DNA of 64,000 nucleotides, taken from the NCBI GenBank assembly GCA_914767715.1, contig OU612074.1:1565501-1629500 (forward strand). Direction: 5' to 3'. The notes beneath the pieces are model-generated. The model was not told where the DNA came from, searched no databases, and saw nothing but the letters and a program-made list of their open reading frames with translations. Positions 26,001 to 35,698 of this stretch are shown here, one piece after another; positions within the stretch are counted from its first letter, which is position 1; every line of letters begins with the position of its first letter. The position numbers and the translations under genes are program-made. The DNA comes from Membranipora membranacea. Its lineage: Eukaryota; Bryozoa; Gymnolaemata; Cheilostomatida; Membraniporidae.

Positions 26001-28846
26001 CCAACAAAATGAGTGACACATGTACATGAAATATATTGAAGGGCTGGAATAATTATTGCAAATTTGTACAAATTTCTCATAACATAAATCAAGTACCCCT
26101 CAGCTATACAATTAATATCACACGCCGTAGTACACCCTTTAAACTCATCCTGCTACATAGGCTTGGGTTACAAATCATACCAAAGTACAATAACCTTGCC
26201 TGGCTCGAACTAATGTACTCACCAACTGCATCACCAACTCCCGGGCTTACTGCAGCTGCTCCATCTATGTCATCACCAGCTCCTGAGCTTACTGCAGCTG
26301 CTCCATCTATGTCATCACCAGCTCCCAGGTTTACTGCAGCTGCTCCATCTATGTCATCACCAGCTCTGAGGCTTACTGCAGCTGCTCCATCTATGTCATC
26401 GCCAGCTTTAAATCGAAGAAAAAAGTCTAAAGTTTAAGACGAATTGATGTTTATACGGATATCATCATTGCTAATCTGAGCAGTCAATGGGTCGACCAAT
26501 CAATGTATGTAAAGACCCCATAGCAATTTGAACACAGAAACCTTTGAACCAACAAAATGAGTGGCACATGTAAATGAAATATATCGCAGGCCTGGAATCG
26601 TTATTGCAAATTTGTACAAATTTCTCAAAATAGAAATCAAGGTCCCCACTGCTATGCAATTAATATTACATGCAGTGGTGCACCTTCCAAACTCAAACTG
26701 CTACATAGGCTTGGGTTACAAATCATACCAAAGTCCAATAACTGTGCCTGGCTCAAACCAATCTACTCACCAACTGCATCACCAACTCCCGGGTTTACTG
26801 CAGCTGCTCCATCTATGTCAGCACCAGCGCCTGGGCTTACTGCAGCTACTCCATTTATGTGAGTATCTACATCTCTCACACTTTTAGCATAGTCTTTGTC
26901 TGATGAGCTATTATCTGCATTTTTGAACAAGCATCGACAGAGTAAACTTTGAATCGAACAAATAAGTCTACAGTTTAAGAAGAATGGATGTTTATAAGTA
27001 TATCATCATTGCCAATCTAAACAATCAATGAGTCGGCCGGCCGATCAATGTATCTAAAGACCTTATAGCATTTTGAACACTTTGCACCAACAAAATGAGT
27101 GACACATGTACATGAAAGATATTGAAGGGCTGGAATAATTATTGCAAATTTGAACAAATTTCTCATAACAGAAATTAAGTACCCCTCAGCTATACAATTA
27201 ATATCACACGCCATAGTACACCTTTTAAACTCATCCTGCTACATAGGCTTGGGTTACAAATCATACCAAAGTGCAATAACCGTGCCTGGCTCAAACTTAT
27301 CTACTCACCAACTGCATCACCAACTCCCGGGCTTACTGCAGCTGCTCCATCTATGTCATCACCAGCTCCTGGGCTTACTGCAGCTGCTCCATCTATGTCA
27401 TCACCAGCTCCCAGGCTTACTGCAGCTGCTCCATCTATGTCATCACCAGCTTTAAACCGAAGAAATAAGTCTAAAGTTTAAGACTAATGGATGTTTATAA
27501 GGATATCATCATTGCTAATCTGAGCAATCAATGGGTCGACAAATCAATGTATGCAAAGACCCCATAGCATTTTGAACACAGAAGCCTTTGAACCAACAAA
27601 ATGAGTGGCACATGGATATGAATATATACTGCAGGCCTGGAATCGTTATTGCAAATTTGTACAAATTTCTCAAAACAGAAATCAAGGTCCCCACTGCTAT
27701 GCAATTAATATTACACGCAGTCACTGTGCACCTTTCAAACTCAAACTGCGCTACATAGTCTTGGGTTACAAATCATACCAAAGTACAATAACAGTGCCTG
27801 GCTCAAACCAATCTACTCACCAACTGCATCACCAACTCCCGAGTTTACCGCAGCTGCTCCATCTATGTCATCACCAGCTCCTGGGCTTAATGCAGCTACT
27901 CCATCTATGTCGGTATCTACCTCTCTTGAACTACATGTATTAGCATAGTCTTTGTCTGTTGAGCTATTATCTGAATTTTCGAACAAACAACAACAGATCG
28001 AGCTTGAAATTACACAACAGCCTGCAAAACTGCCCACAAGTGGATCTTTATGAATATCAATTAATAATACCATAATATATCAATGGATAAGCCAGTCAAT
28101 GAATGTAGAGACCCGTAGCTTGGAAAATAATGACTTGACACACTATTAAAAATACAGAATGGGGAGAGAAAGTGTAATTAATTTAACCAGTTTGACAAAA
28201 AGAGTATCCTGTCTTCAAAATAGGTGCTCCGCATATCTTCCACTCAACATGCAACCAAAGATCCAATACTACTGCCTTGACAGAACCGATCATCTTCTTT
28301 GTCCAAACTCGAGCATTTCATGGCAATAACATCAATAATCTCGAATGGCAAAATTGGATGTAGGTTTATCTACTGTTTAAGAAAATGGAACAAGTAAATG
28401 TTTGAGCGAACAAACAAAACATACCTTTGATTTGCATCTATACAAAACACATACAAGTGGATGGAGTAATACCAAATGTGTAAATAGGGTGCTGAGTACT
28501 TGATCAAATTTGATGACCAGAAACTCGAATTACAGATGGTAGGCTGCGTCTAAAGTATAATTGTTGCTATAAAACGAACAAAAAAGTTGAAAACACATGC
28601 AATATGGATACAATGATTTTAAATAGTGATGAGCAGCAGATATATTTGCTATCATACCTGTATCTGGAATGGCTTCAGGCAACGCCTATGGTTGTCTGAG
28701 GTGTACTCAACTGTAACTTTATTTATCTCCCAACTTATTACTTTTGCTGCGTACCATCTCCCATCTGGGGGATACAGGGCAGTGATGGGTGTTCCTTCTT
28801 GTATGTCTGCAAACTCATCCGAGATTTTCCTTTTCCTCCGACCCAT
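16916..28846 (-). CDS. Tudor - acidic repeats - zinc fingers - tyrosine recombinase - SANT-like
   Basis: One large minus-strand gene is inferred from about 26 exons whose phases join. They are a Tudor exon (28658-28846, start codon 28844-28846); a 13-nt microexon (28425-28437); repeat exons 27821-27970, 27309-27449, 26771-26914, 26223-26405, 25804-25860, 25340-25438 and 24804-24947; small exons 24342-24377, 24123-24164, 23934-24107 and 23533-23571; acidic exons 22869-23096 and 22387-22485; then 22036-22089; zinc-finger-like exons 21586-21812 and 20867-21137; recombinase exons 19637-20339, 19263-19409, 18944-19073 and 18466-18685; a duplicated small exon (18090-18137, 17774-17821); an exon ending at 17312; and the last exon 16916-17095. 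The phase of the junction into the exon at about 17312-17400 is unresolved. The C-terminal two thirds match a widespread invertebrate family derived from Crypton-type tyrosine recombinases, and it is probably a nuclear chromatin- or DNA-binding protein. Linking the Tudor exon rests on splice phase, not on a transcript. Confidence 0.72.
17571..18175 (-). repeat. Tandem duplication carrying a 48-nt exon twice
   Basis: Two ~310-bp units (about 17571-17870 and 17885-18175) match over most of their length, for example atgctatagctctacacac versus atgctatagctctacacat. Each contains a 48-nt phase 1-1 exon, 18090-18137 (ELKADSDAENENAVK) and 17774-17821 (ELKVDRHAETANAAT), with GTAATT donors. The duplication adds a second charged 16-residue segment to the protein without changing frame. 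Confidence 0.7.
18466..20339 (-). CDS. Tyrosine-recombinase (Crypton-like) catalytic exons
   Basis: Four exons with matching phases (19637-20339, 19263-19409, 18944-19073, 18466-18685) encode a phage-integrase-type fold. The first carries a helical core domain (SWSEEVVASTLRMQKL) and the Arg-I box LLLYNKRRPAEIADIKVSDY. The second has EVKGKSTRGIRGVYVL, corresponding to the beta-hairpin region. The third has the Arg-II box HSQKLRKYLATT, where the His expected in the HxxR motif aligns with Gln. The fourth has LSDHMGHDVNIHLNHY, holding the conserved His and the candidate nucleophilic Tyr. No transposon ends flank the region and the exons belong to a larger gene, so this looks like a captured recombinase. 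Catalysis is uncertain given the Gln. Confidence 0.8.
20867..21812 (-). CDS. Two zinc-finger-like exons preceding the recombinase
   Basis: Exon 21586-21812 encodes HCFYCSKIIQSKVTRHILRH, a C2H2-type finger, followed by a charged helix. Exon 20867-21137 encodes ELVVARRPTAATG, then a second Cys/His cluster (CTVCYQFCHKDSMHLHLKHC). Phases are 1 to 0 and 0 to 1, joining exactly to the neighbouring exons. The same two Cys/His modules precede the recombinase domain in related invertebrate proteins, so they probably supply nucleic-acid or protein binding. Confidence 0.75.
22387..27970 (-). repeat. Array of duplicated phase 1-1 acidic exons
   Basis: Nine exons of one family lie on the minus strand: 22387-22485, 22869-23096, 24804-24947, 25340-25438, 25804-25860, 26223-26405, 26771-26914, 27309-27449 and 27821-27970. 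Their lengths are 99, 228, 144, 99, 57, 183, 144, 141 and 150 nt, all divisible by three, all starting and ending in phase 1 with a GTTG|GTGAGT donor. Two types occur. One carries DNSS(T/S)DKDYAKSVREVDTH followed by the repeat. The other is made only of a 14-residue repeat, AGDDIDGAAAVSPG-like, encoded by a 42-bp minisatellite (one to four copies). Introns are duplicated too, with blocks such as attgcaaatttgtacaaatt recurring at roughly 420-550 bp from 25.1 to 27.9 kb. Plus-strand frames across the array are shadows. Confidence 0.85.
28425..28437 (-). CDS. Candidate 13-nt microexon
   Basis: On the minus strand, tttgtatag precedes atgcaaatcaaag, which is followed by gtatgtttt. Acceptor and donor are both strong. 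The exon takes phase 0 from the Tudor exon and delivers phase 1 to the repeat exons, exactly what is needed to join them. No other exon seen between 28.0 and 28.65 kb does this. Confidence 0.55.
28658..28846 (-). CDS. First coding exon: Tudor domain
   Basis: Starts MGRRKRKISDEF (a basic, nuclear-signal-like N-terminus) and continues with GRWYAAKVISWEINKVTVEY and HRRCLKPFQIQ. The strand pattern W-Y-x-A-x-V then V-x-Y is that of an SMN-type Tudor domain, which binds methylated arginine or lysine. It ends in phase 0 at a GTATGA donor. Assignment to the downstream recombinase gene depends on the microexon at 28425-28437. Otherwise it would be a separate small gene. Confidence 0.7.
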
Positions 28847-29545
28847 GTCTATTACGAACTCTTATTAGACAGGATGTGCAGTTAAATTTTTAGGCGTAGT
28901 ACATTTTGGAAAGAAGGTGATTAACAAGCATAGGATGTGTAAGTTGTCAGTAACTATGAGTACAAAATACTATTATCATCAGCCATTGTAAACAGGTTTA
29001 TCGTTAAATTATTAGGCACAATTCATTTACACAAGCAATTTTCTAAACTTGATACATCCCAAAATATGTGACTCAAATGATTTAATAGATGAGGGGTCCT
29101 GTTTTCTGTCCTGATCCTCAGATTCTTGAATGCAGAAGAATGAGGGCAGTTAGTGCACACAACTAGTGAATTTTCTCAACTAGCAGCATTGACAATTTAT
29201 CTGAGTGACACGCATCTGTGAACACAATCCATCATCTAAGTAGAGCTGCATCCAGACCCTAATACCGATCTGAACATGGGTGATAATGGGAGTGTTATGT
29301 CTCCAAAACAGTTACGTGGTCAAGCACTAACCCAGAGGCAGGCGTATATATTATGGCTATAATTCCTGAGCTGGGTGACCGCACCAGGGGCGTATATTCT
29401 AAAAAAATTCACTCACTGACTTTTTAGAGATGAGCATAATGACCGGGCGCGGCCCGATCCACACGCCGTCGGCGGGGAGGGTGTGGGTGTGTCAATACAC
29501 CGGGCTTTTGATTGGCTTGTCCAGCTCAAGGTCAAAAGTCAAACT
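28847..29545. other. Upstream of the Tudor gene; no feature seen
   Basis: Possible promoter region for the minus-strand gene. No clear TATA box or start element could be picked out. A short G/C-rich patch at about 29436-29490 contrasts with the surroundings. Confidence 0.3.
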
Positions 29546-29549
29546 CTGT

Positions 29550-29725
29550 ATGTACCGTAATTCCTCACTTATAAGACATCCCCCCTTGGGAAAAGTAAAA
29601 ATTCTCCAGTTATAAAGCACCCATTTGAAAAAAACAGCCATTGTTTGGATTTGAACCCACAACATTCCTAATAAACAGCAATTACCAGGCAGAGCTCTAC
29701 ACACTGAGCTATTCAACCTGGCTTA
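29550..29725 (-). mobile_element. tRNA-derived SINE
   Basis: Read on the minus strand, the head is tRNA-like: an A-box-like tagctcagtgtgtagagc (about 29693-29710) and a B-box-like ggttcaaatcc (about 29647-29657) at suitable spacing. The anticodon arm does not fold as a working tRNA. An A/T-rich tail follows, containing cttataagtgaggaattacg. This structure is typical of a tRNA-derived SINE. Confidence 0.65.
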
Positions 29726-29962
29726 CACAATGTAATCAAGGATTTTGATTTACGGATATCCGTGGTCCGTGATTGCTAATATACGCCACTGCTGAGCACA
29801 TTACAGCCCAGTTATGCACTTATGTTTGGGCCAAGACCAAAATGGGTTGGTGAGTTTGGGTTTACGCTTTTTGTTTTGGGTTGCGTGCTATGTCGAAGTG
29901 TTTCTGAGCCAAGGTTATTCCATCCAATGACTAAAGGCAGCATCACTAATTCCACTTGGAAA

Positions 29963-30263
29963 TCATTTTACAAACACATATGGGCATGATATTGCTTGTC
30001 CGTACTGAGTTAATAATGCCAACAACATGTTGCTATAGGCAGATTGGTTTTTGAATAATAACATTAGGTCAGCAACACTGCAAAGCGCATCTGATGATTG
30101 ATGCATTTGTGTCAAAATCGCGCAAGGAACAAAGTGATCTCTTAGATGACTGGCACACACTGTAAGCTATTTTCTCAAATACTAAAAATCTTTGCAAAGC
30201 TGATAAAGATTGCAGCAATGTTAAAATATAATCTGTTGGGTTAAACGTTAAATCTTCATCCAT
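29963..30263 (-). pseudogene. Frameshifted coding fragment of unknown family
   Basis: Two overlapping minus-strand frames each look protein-like in part. The first opens with MDEDLTFNPTDYILTLLQ and reads well to about 30145. The second continues from there with HLRDHFVPCAILTQMHQ and LLFKNQSAYSNMLLALL to about 29966. A single-base frameshift near 30150 would join them. No family is recognised. It may be a remnant of a transposon protein. Confidence 0.35.
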
Positions 30264-30668
30264 GGATACCCATTTAGTTTATAAGAGGATTTTCGTGAAC
30301 TTCCTTGGTTTATGTGACTGTGTTTACCCCACAAACCAACTATTATGGGTAATAATTATGTGCTTAATCTGGTACCTGTGGGACGAAAATCCTCTGACCC
30401 CGCAGGGTTTAAGAGAAACACATATCCAAATTGGTCGTTTTTGTGGGTTGGAGTTGTCTTCTTAAAATATAATTTTAAATTATGAAGTTATTAGACATAG
30501 GGTTAGGAGCAATCCAAGTAGGCTCTAGGGCTGCCTAAACAACTTTATAAGTGTGGGGTTTTTTTCTGCCCCCACAAAAAATTTGGTCCACTTAGTTGGG
30601 GAAATATATACCATACCGTCCAATAAAAGCGTGCTTATAAATCTATATATTTATATAATATATAACTT

Positions 30669-30690
30669 TTTTTTTTTTTTTTTTTTTTTT
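30669..30690. repeat. Poly-T tract
   Basis: An uninterrupted run of more than 20 T residues, following an A/T-rich stretch. It could be the poly-A tail of a minus-strand retrotransposed sequence, but no body was identified next to it. Confidence 0.6.
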
Positions 30691-30948
30691 GGAATGACAG
30701 GGCTATATGAAAATATGAAAAGGCTGGCTTCGTGATTTTGACAATTGAATGCCCACGTGCTTAGCCCCTCGCCATTTTAGACTAGGACATAGGGGTACCC
30801 AACCTTTTTTTGGTGGGAATAAAGCCCATAGCACCTGATGTCGTGGTCATATTTCGGCACATTTACATGCCGTATAATGAGTAGAATAGTTGAGTATTAA
30901 GAGAGTTTGGTGCATGTGAGAGTGAGATGACTACTGGCTGAGATCACT

Positions 30949-31490
30949 GTAGGTAGTACACCTGTAATTGGGTGAAGGCCATCCTCCAAAATAAAATGAT
31001 TAGTATGCTGAGGACAAATGAGGCTGTAGCCAATTCAAAAGCACTGCTATCAGTGATAATAATAATAAATAATAATAATAATAATTCTGATAAAAATAAC
31101 TTTTCATGATAGATATCATGAATAGTAAAGCCTCTATCAGTGATATTAACCCTGTTAATATTTTCAGGTGTATTTGCAATGGAAATTTATTGAATTAAAT
31201 TATGAAATTTCTTTTTGCAAAATCATTTTAGGAAGATCAATGCATACGGTTTGGCTAATGAAAATTAGACCGGAAATGTGTGATAAATGCAATGGTCTTA
31301 CATATGGGGCCACTGAAAAATTCTGACAACGAATTTTTAACCCATAGTCACCAATATGGAAAGGCAGAAGTATACCATCATTTTGAGTGGTATGGTTAAA
31401 TAATTGAAAGAACCTGAAGCAGGCCTATTGGGGTGACAAGTCAACATAGTTTGCATGTAAAGCAATGGGGAAATAAATAGAGGTGTTGGA
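30949..31490. repeat. Dispersed ~500-bp repeat, copy 1
   Basis: Begins gtaggtagtacacctgtaat and ends aatagaggtgttggacc. It matches copies at 32815-33290 and 33297-33787 over the whole length. This copy carries an extra ~90 bp with an (AAT)n tract at 31058-31085, bounded by a repeat of tatcagtgat. No coding potential. The element type is not determined. Confidence 0.8.
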
Positions 31491-31744
31491 CCTAATAGTA
31501 GCACTAGCAGACAAATTGCACAATCAGCTGATTGCAGTAAATATAGCAACTTCAAAGGAAAAAAATTATTCAGTGACCAGTGACCATTTAAAGGTTAGTG
31601 ACACTGGTGGGCACAGGTAGGGTTGGGTAGGGGGGGGGGGTGGCTGGTGGCTTGTTCTGTATGTTCTGTTAACATAATCATATTGGTGCTAAGAAGATAT
31701 GTGTTGGCAAAGAGTGCTGGGTTAGTTGAGCAACATGTCGTCGT

Positions 31745-32215
31745 GTTGAACCCCAACTGTTGACCCCTGAATCCGCTTTTGATCCCAAAAACCCAAAACT
31801 GCCAGCTGTTAACCCAAAACTTCAAGCTACAAACCCCAAAATGCGAGCTGCAAACCCCAAACTTCTTTCATGCTGCAAACCCCAAACTGTGAGCTGCAAA
31901 CCCCAAAGTGCGAATTGCAAACCCCAAATATTGACCCTCAAACCCCAAAAAATGACCCCCAAACCCCAAAAACTGACCCCCAAACCCCAAAAACTGACAT
32001 CTAAACCCCAAACCCTCGTTTATGACCCCTTAACCCCAGAAAGTAGGCCGTGGACCCCAAAGTGTAGGCTGCAAACCCCAAACTGCGAACTGCAAACCCC
32101 AAATATTGACCCCGAACCTGACCCCTAAACCCCAAAAGCTGACCCCAAAACCCCAAATTTGGCTCACATACCTCAGGCTGCCATCCCCAAACCCCAATAT
32201 TACACCCCAATCCTC
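31745..32215. repeat. CCCCAAA-rich minisatellite
   Basis: More than twenty copies of aaaccccaaa are separated by ~10-bp variable spacers (ctgacccccaaac, gagctgcaaacc), giving a period near 20 bp and a strongly strand-asymmetric C-rich top strand. A long frame on each strand crosses it, but its proline/lysine repeat is a by-product of the unit. The G-rich strand could form G-quadruplexes. Confidence 0.8.
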
Positions 32216-32814
32216 AATCAATATGACTATACTATCTCTTAACCTCATAAAACACTTCGTCTGGTGCTTACAGCGCATGAATTTGCACCTGTCGGGCAAG
32301 TCCAGACTTGTTCTCTCTTCTTCTTTATAAGACTCTAACAAGATTTAAGTGTGTTGAATTAATGAGTGTCTCCTTGAATGCATTTTTGAAGGTCAAAACC
32401 CCACCCCATAACTCAATAAACGCCGATATATTCAGTCAATCGGTCATTATATGAAGTTATCTCCCCGCTTGACAAGGAAAAGTTACTTCCAAATGACATG
32501 TATACGTCACACTTTAGCTTAACATCTCTTCTGTCTTATGTCTGTAGACAACCTGAGCCGTCGCTGCAAACTTTGCCGATGATGGTCATGAACATTGTAT
32601 ATCTGTAAGCTGCAACCTAAGCAAGATACCGTTTTAGAGGCCAATAAGGGAGCAAAGCCTGACAAGGTGAGTTTTGAGGGCAACGGTCTTATGGTCAAAT
32701 GGCCGTGGCCAGTCACACTACGGATGGATCGCCTCTGAACTTCGCGCCATGCTAGCGTACCAACAGAGGTCTTATGTGACCAACTTTGAAGACCCGTTAC
32801 CGTCAGTCCGGTCA

Positions 32815-33290
32815 CTATTAGGTAATACACCTGTAATTGGGTGAAGGTCAACTTGTTGCACCCATCCTCCAAAATAAAATGATTAGTATGCTGATGACAA
32901 ATGAGGCTGTAGCCAATTCAAAAGCACTGCTATCAGTGATATTAACCCTGTTAATATTTTCAGGTGTATTTGTAATGGAAATTTATTGAATTAAATTATG
33001 AAATTTCTTTTTGCAAAATCATTTTAGGAAGATCAATGCATACGGTTTGGCTAATGAAAACTAGACCGTAAATGTGTGATAAATGCAATGGTCTTACATA
33101 TGGGGCCACTGAAAAATTATGACAACGAATTTTCAACCCATAGTCACCAATATGGAAGAGCAGAAGTATACCATCATTTTGAGTGGTATGGCTAAAGAAT
33201 TGAAAGAACCTGAAGCAGGCCTATTGGGGTGACAAGTCAACATAGTCTGCATGTAAAGCAATGGGGAAATAAATAGAGGTGTTGGACCAG
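32815..33290. repeat. Dispersed ~500-bp repeat, copy 2
   Basis: Begins taggtaatacacctgtaat and ends gaggtgttggaccagtg. It is close to copy 1 without the (AAT)n insertion and lies directly before copy 3, so copies 2 and 3 are in tandem. Confidence 0.8.
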
Positions 33291-33296
33291 TGTGGA

Positions 33297-33787
33297 CCGT
33301 AGGTAATACACCTGTGATTGGGTGAAGGTCAACTTGTTGCACTCATCCTCCAAAATAAAATGATTAGTATGATGATGAGAAATGAGGCTGTAGCCAATTC
33401 AAAAGCACTGCTATCAGTGATATTGAACCCTGTTAATATTTTCAGGTGTATTTGCAATGGAAATCTATTGAATTAAAGTTTGAAAATCTTTTTGCAAAAT
33501 CATTTTTGAAAGATCAATGCATACGGATTGGCTAATGTAAATTAGACCAGAAATGTGTGCAAAATGCAATGGTCTTATATATGGACCACTAAAAAGTTCT
33601 GACAACCGTTTTTCAACCCATGGTCACCAATATGGAAGACCAGGACCATGGCCAAATGGCAGGAGCATACCATCATTTTGAGTGGTCTGGTTGAAGAATT
33701 GAAAGAACCTGAAGCAGGCCTATTGAGGTGACAAGTCAACATAGTTTGCATGTAAAGCAATGGGGAAATAAATAGAGGTGTTGGACT
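33297..33787. repeat. Dispersed ~500-bp repeat, copy 3
   Basis: Begins taggtaatacacctgtgatt and ends gaggtgttggactg. It is more diverged than copies 1 and 2 and has a short extra segment near 33635-33662 (caggaccatggccaaatgg). Confidence 0.8.
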
Positions 33788-35698
33788 GTAGGGTCATCTG
33801 TCATCATAGACATCATTCATTGATGTCTATTTGTCAATTGTACAGAATATTGTTAAAATTAATTTTAGCATGTCTAAATTCTCAAGTCTCCTTTTTCGCG
33901 TGACAATTCGTGAATTTCCATAGCAACATAAACAAACATGGCCGCCCAAGTAGATTTTAAGAGAAATTTTGTTTTATTTTTATTTCTTCAATAAAACAAG
34001 ATGTTGTGGACGGATTTTCGATTTTTTTCACCATTCAAAAGGGCTCCGGCCAGGCTGGTCTGGCCTTATAGCAAAATCCGGCCCTGTCCTCAGTTAGATA
34101 GTTACAGAGTACTTCTCTTTATGCGCAATGCTGTCTTAATGCTAGAATAATCTCACGTTTATAGGCAGTTAACAAACGGGGCTCGGTTGCCAGCACGAGG
34201 TCCGGAGGAGAGGTTTTGAAGAGTGTCTCTGATCTCTATATCCAGGAGTGAAGCCTGGCTTATCCAAATTTACCAGGCCCAATGTGGACTCTGTTATATG
34301 TATTTGTCCTGCGTTGTATTCGATGACCCCTCATTACTTCAAGTTTCTTCTCTTCGATTTTCCCAGATGTTTGTACTAAAGTTCTTTATGACATCATTAT
34401 TGATGGTTTAACTAACAATGTTGAGGTCAGTGGACTCCAAAATAGTACTAGTTTGTAGTCCCTACTATACTTGTTCACCATATTGTCAACCTCATCACCA
34501 AGTTACTATCTAGAGTGTAGTGAAAATACCTTGTACTTACTACTAGTAAGTTTTACAACTACAAAGGATTCACACTACACTCTAAATACAGTAACTTAGA
34601 ACGCCTACTACATTTGTATTCTTACAGTGCCAGTTGAGAAGTCACTATACATGGAGTAGAGTGGTAGTTAGAGAAGAGTCAGTTTAAAAAAGCAGACCTT
34701 AATTTGTATGCATATCTACGAGGAAATCGCTCAGCTGAGATTTACTACAGTACAATCTAGCCAACAGTACAAATCTAACCCACAGTACAAATCTAGCCCA
34801 CATTACAAATCTAACCAAGTTATGAAGGTACATACATTCATTAGTTTCTAAGAAATCAAAGGTTTGGGTTTATCCATAACAACCCAAATATCTTGTTTAT
34901 GTTATGAGTCTATGCATTAGGCCTCAAGAAAGCCCTACAAGACTGCCTCACAACGTCTTAAGGCATCCCAAGACTGCTTTGTAACACCTCAATACTGTCT
35001 TTCAATGTGCCCCGCACCCGTCGTTACATTACAGAAAAACTCTAGATCTGTATCGGCAGTACCCAGTTTTATGAAGGAATCATAGTAGTAGAGGGTTTTT
35101 TGTGCAGCCCATGTTGCGTACTAAGGCATATTTTAGGGACTGAAGACATACCCCACGCAACACCTGCTGCATGTCTTACAACACCGGCTAAGTGAGGGTT
35201 TCAAGTCCCAATAAATTTTTGTAATGTGACTGTGATCATAGGCCTACTGATTGCATCATTACAGAAACTTTCCAGTTCTATATGCGTAGTAGCCAGTTTT
35301 AAGAAAATATAATAGTTGGTTTTTTTGTTGTGAGCCCATTTCTAGTGCTAAGACATATAGTAGGTTCTTTGTCCAATCCATAACTTGGGTGTTGTGAGGC
35401 TTGTGGCAGATACTGTATGGGTATGTCGCCTTACTGTACTCATGCGTCCCCTATAGCACCAACAAAAATGCTTTATAGGCCTTCAGAGTTGTAACACATG
35501 TCCCCTGCAGTACCTATAACACCAACAGATGTTGGTGCCAATTCAGAGCAGGATAATTTTTTGTTATGTCATGTTTCAATGTCTGTCTCACCAAGGCGTC
35601 TCTAACTCCTTGGTCTCACCCAATGACTTTATTTTGGTTTCATTCCAGGATTAGCCAAAGATTTGTACATATTGTCCATTTAATACAGTAAGAAAATC
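33788..35698. other. Upstream of the Roco-caspase gene; small repeats
   Basis: No exon is supported. A hairpin is formed by aagttactatctagagtgta (about 34500-34520) and tacactctaaatacagtaac (about 34574-34594). An 18-bp tandem repeat (cagtacaaatctaaccca) fills about 34745-34815. The promoter of the plus-strand gene should lie near the right end, but no core element is obvious. Confidence 0.45.

Noticed and set aside
24700-27950. Regularly spaced repeats resembling a CRISPR array or satellite
   Set aside because: The repeats coincide with splice-bounded, phase-matched minus-strand exons and their introns; the period is ~420-550 bp and the host is eukaryotic.
31760-32341. Pro/Lys-rich 122-residue frame and its antisense partners
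   Set aside because: The sequence is a direct translation of the CCCCAAA minisatellite in several phases, not a gene.
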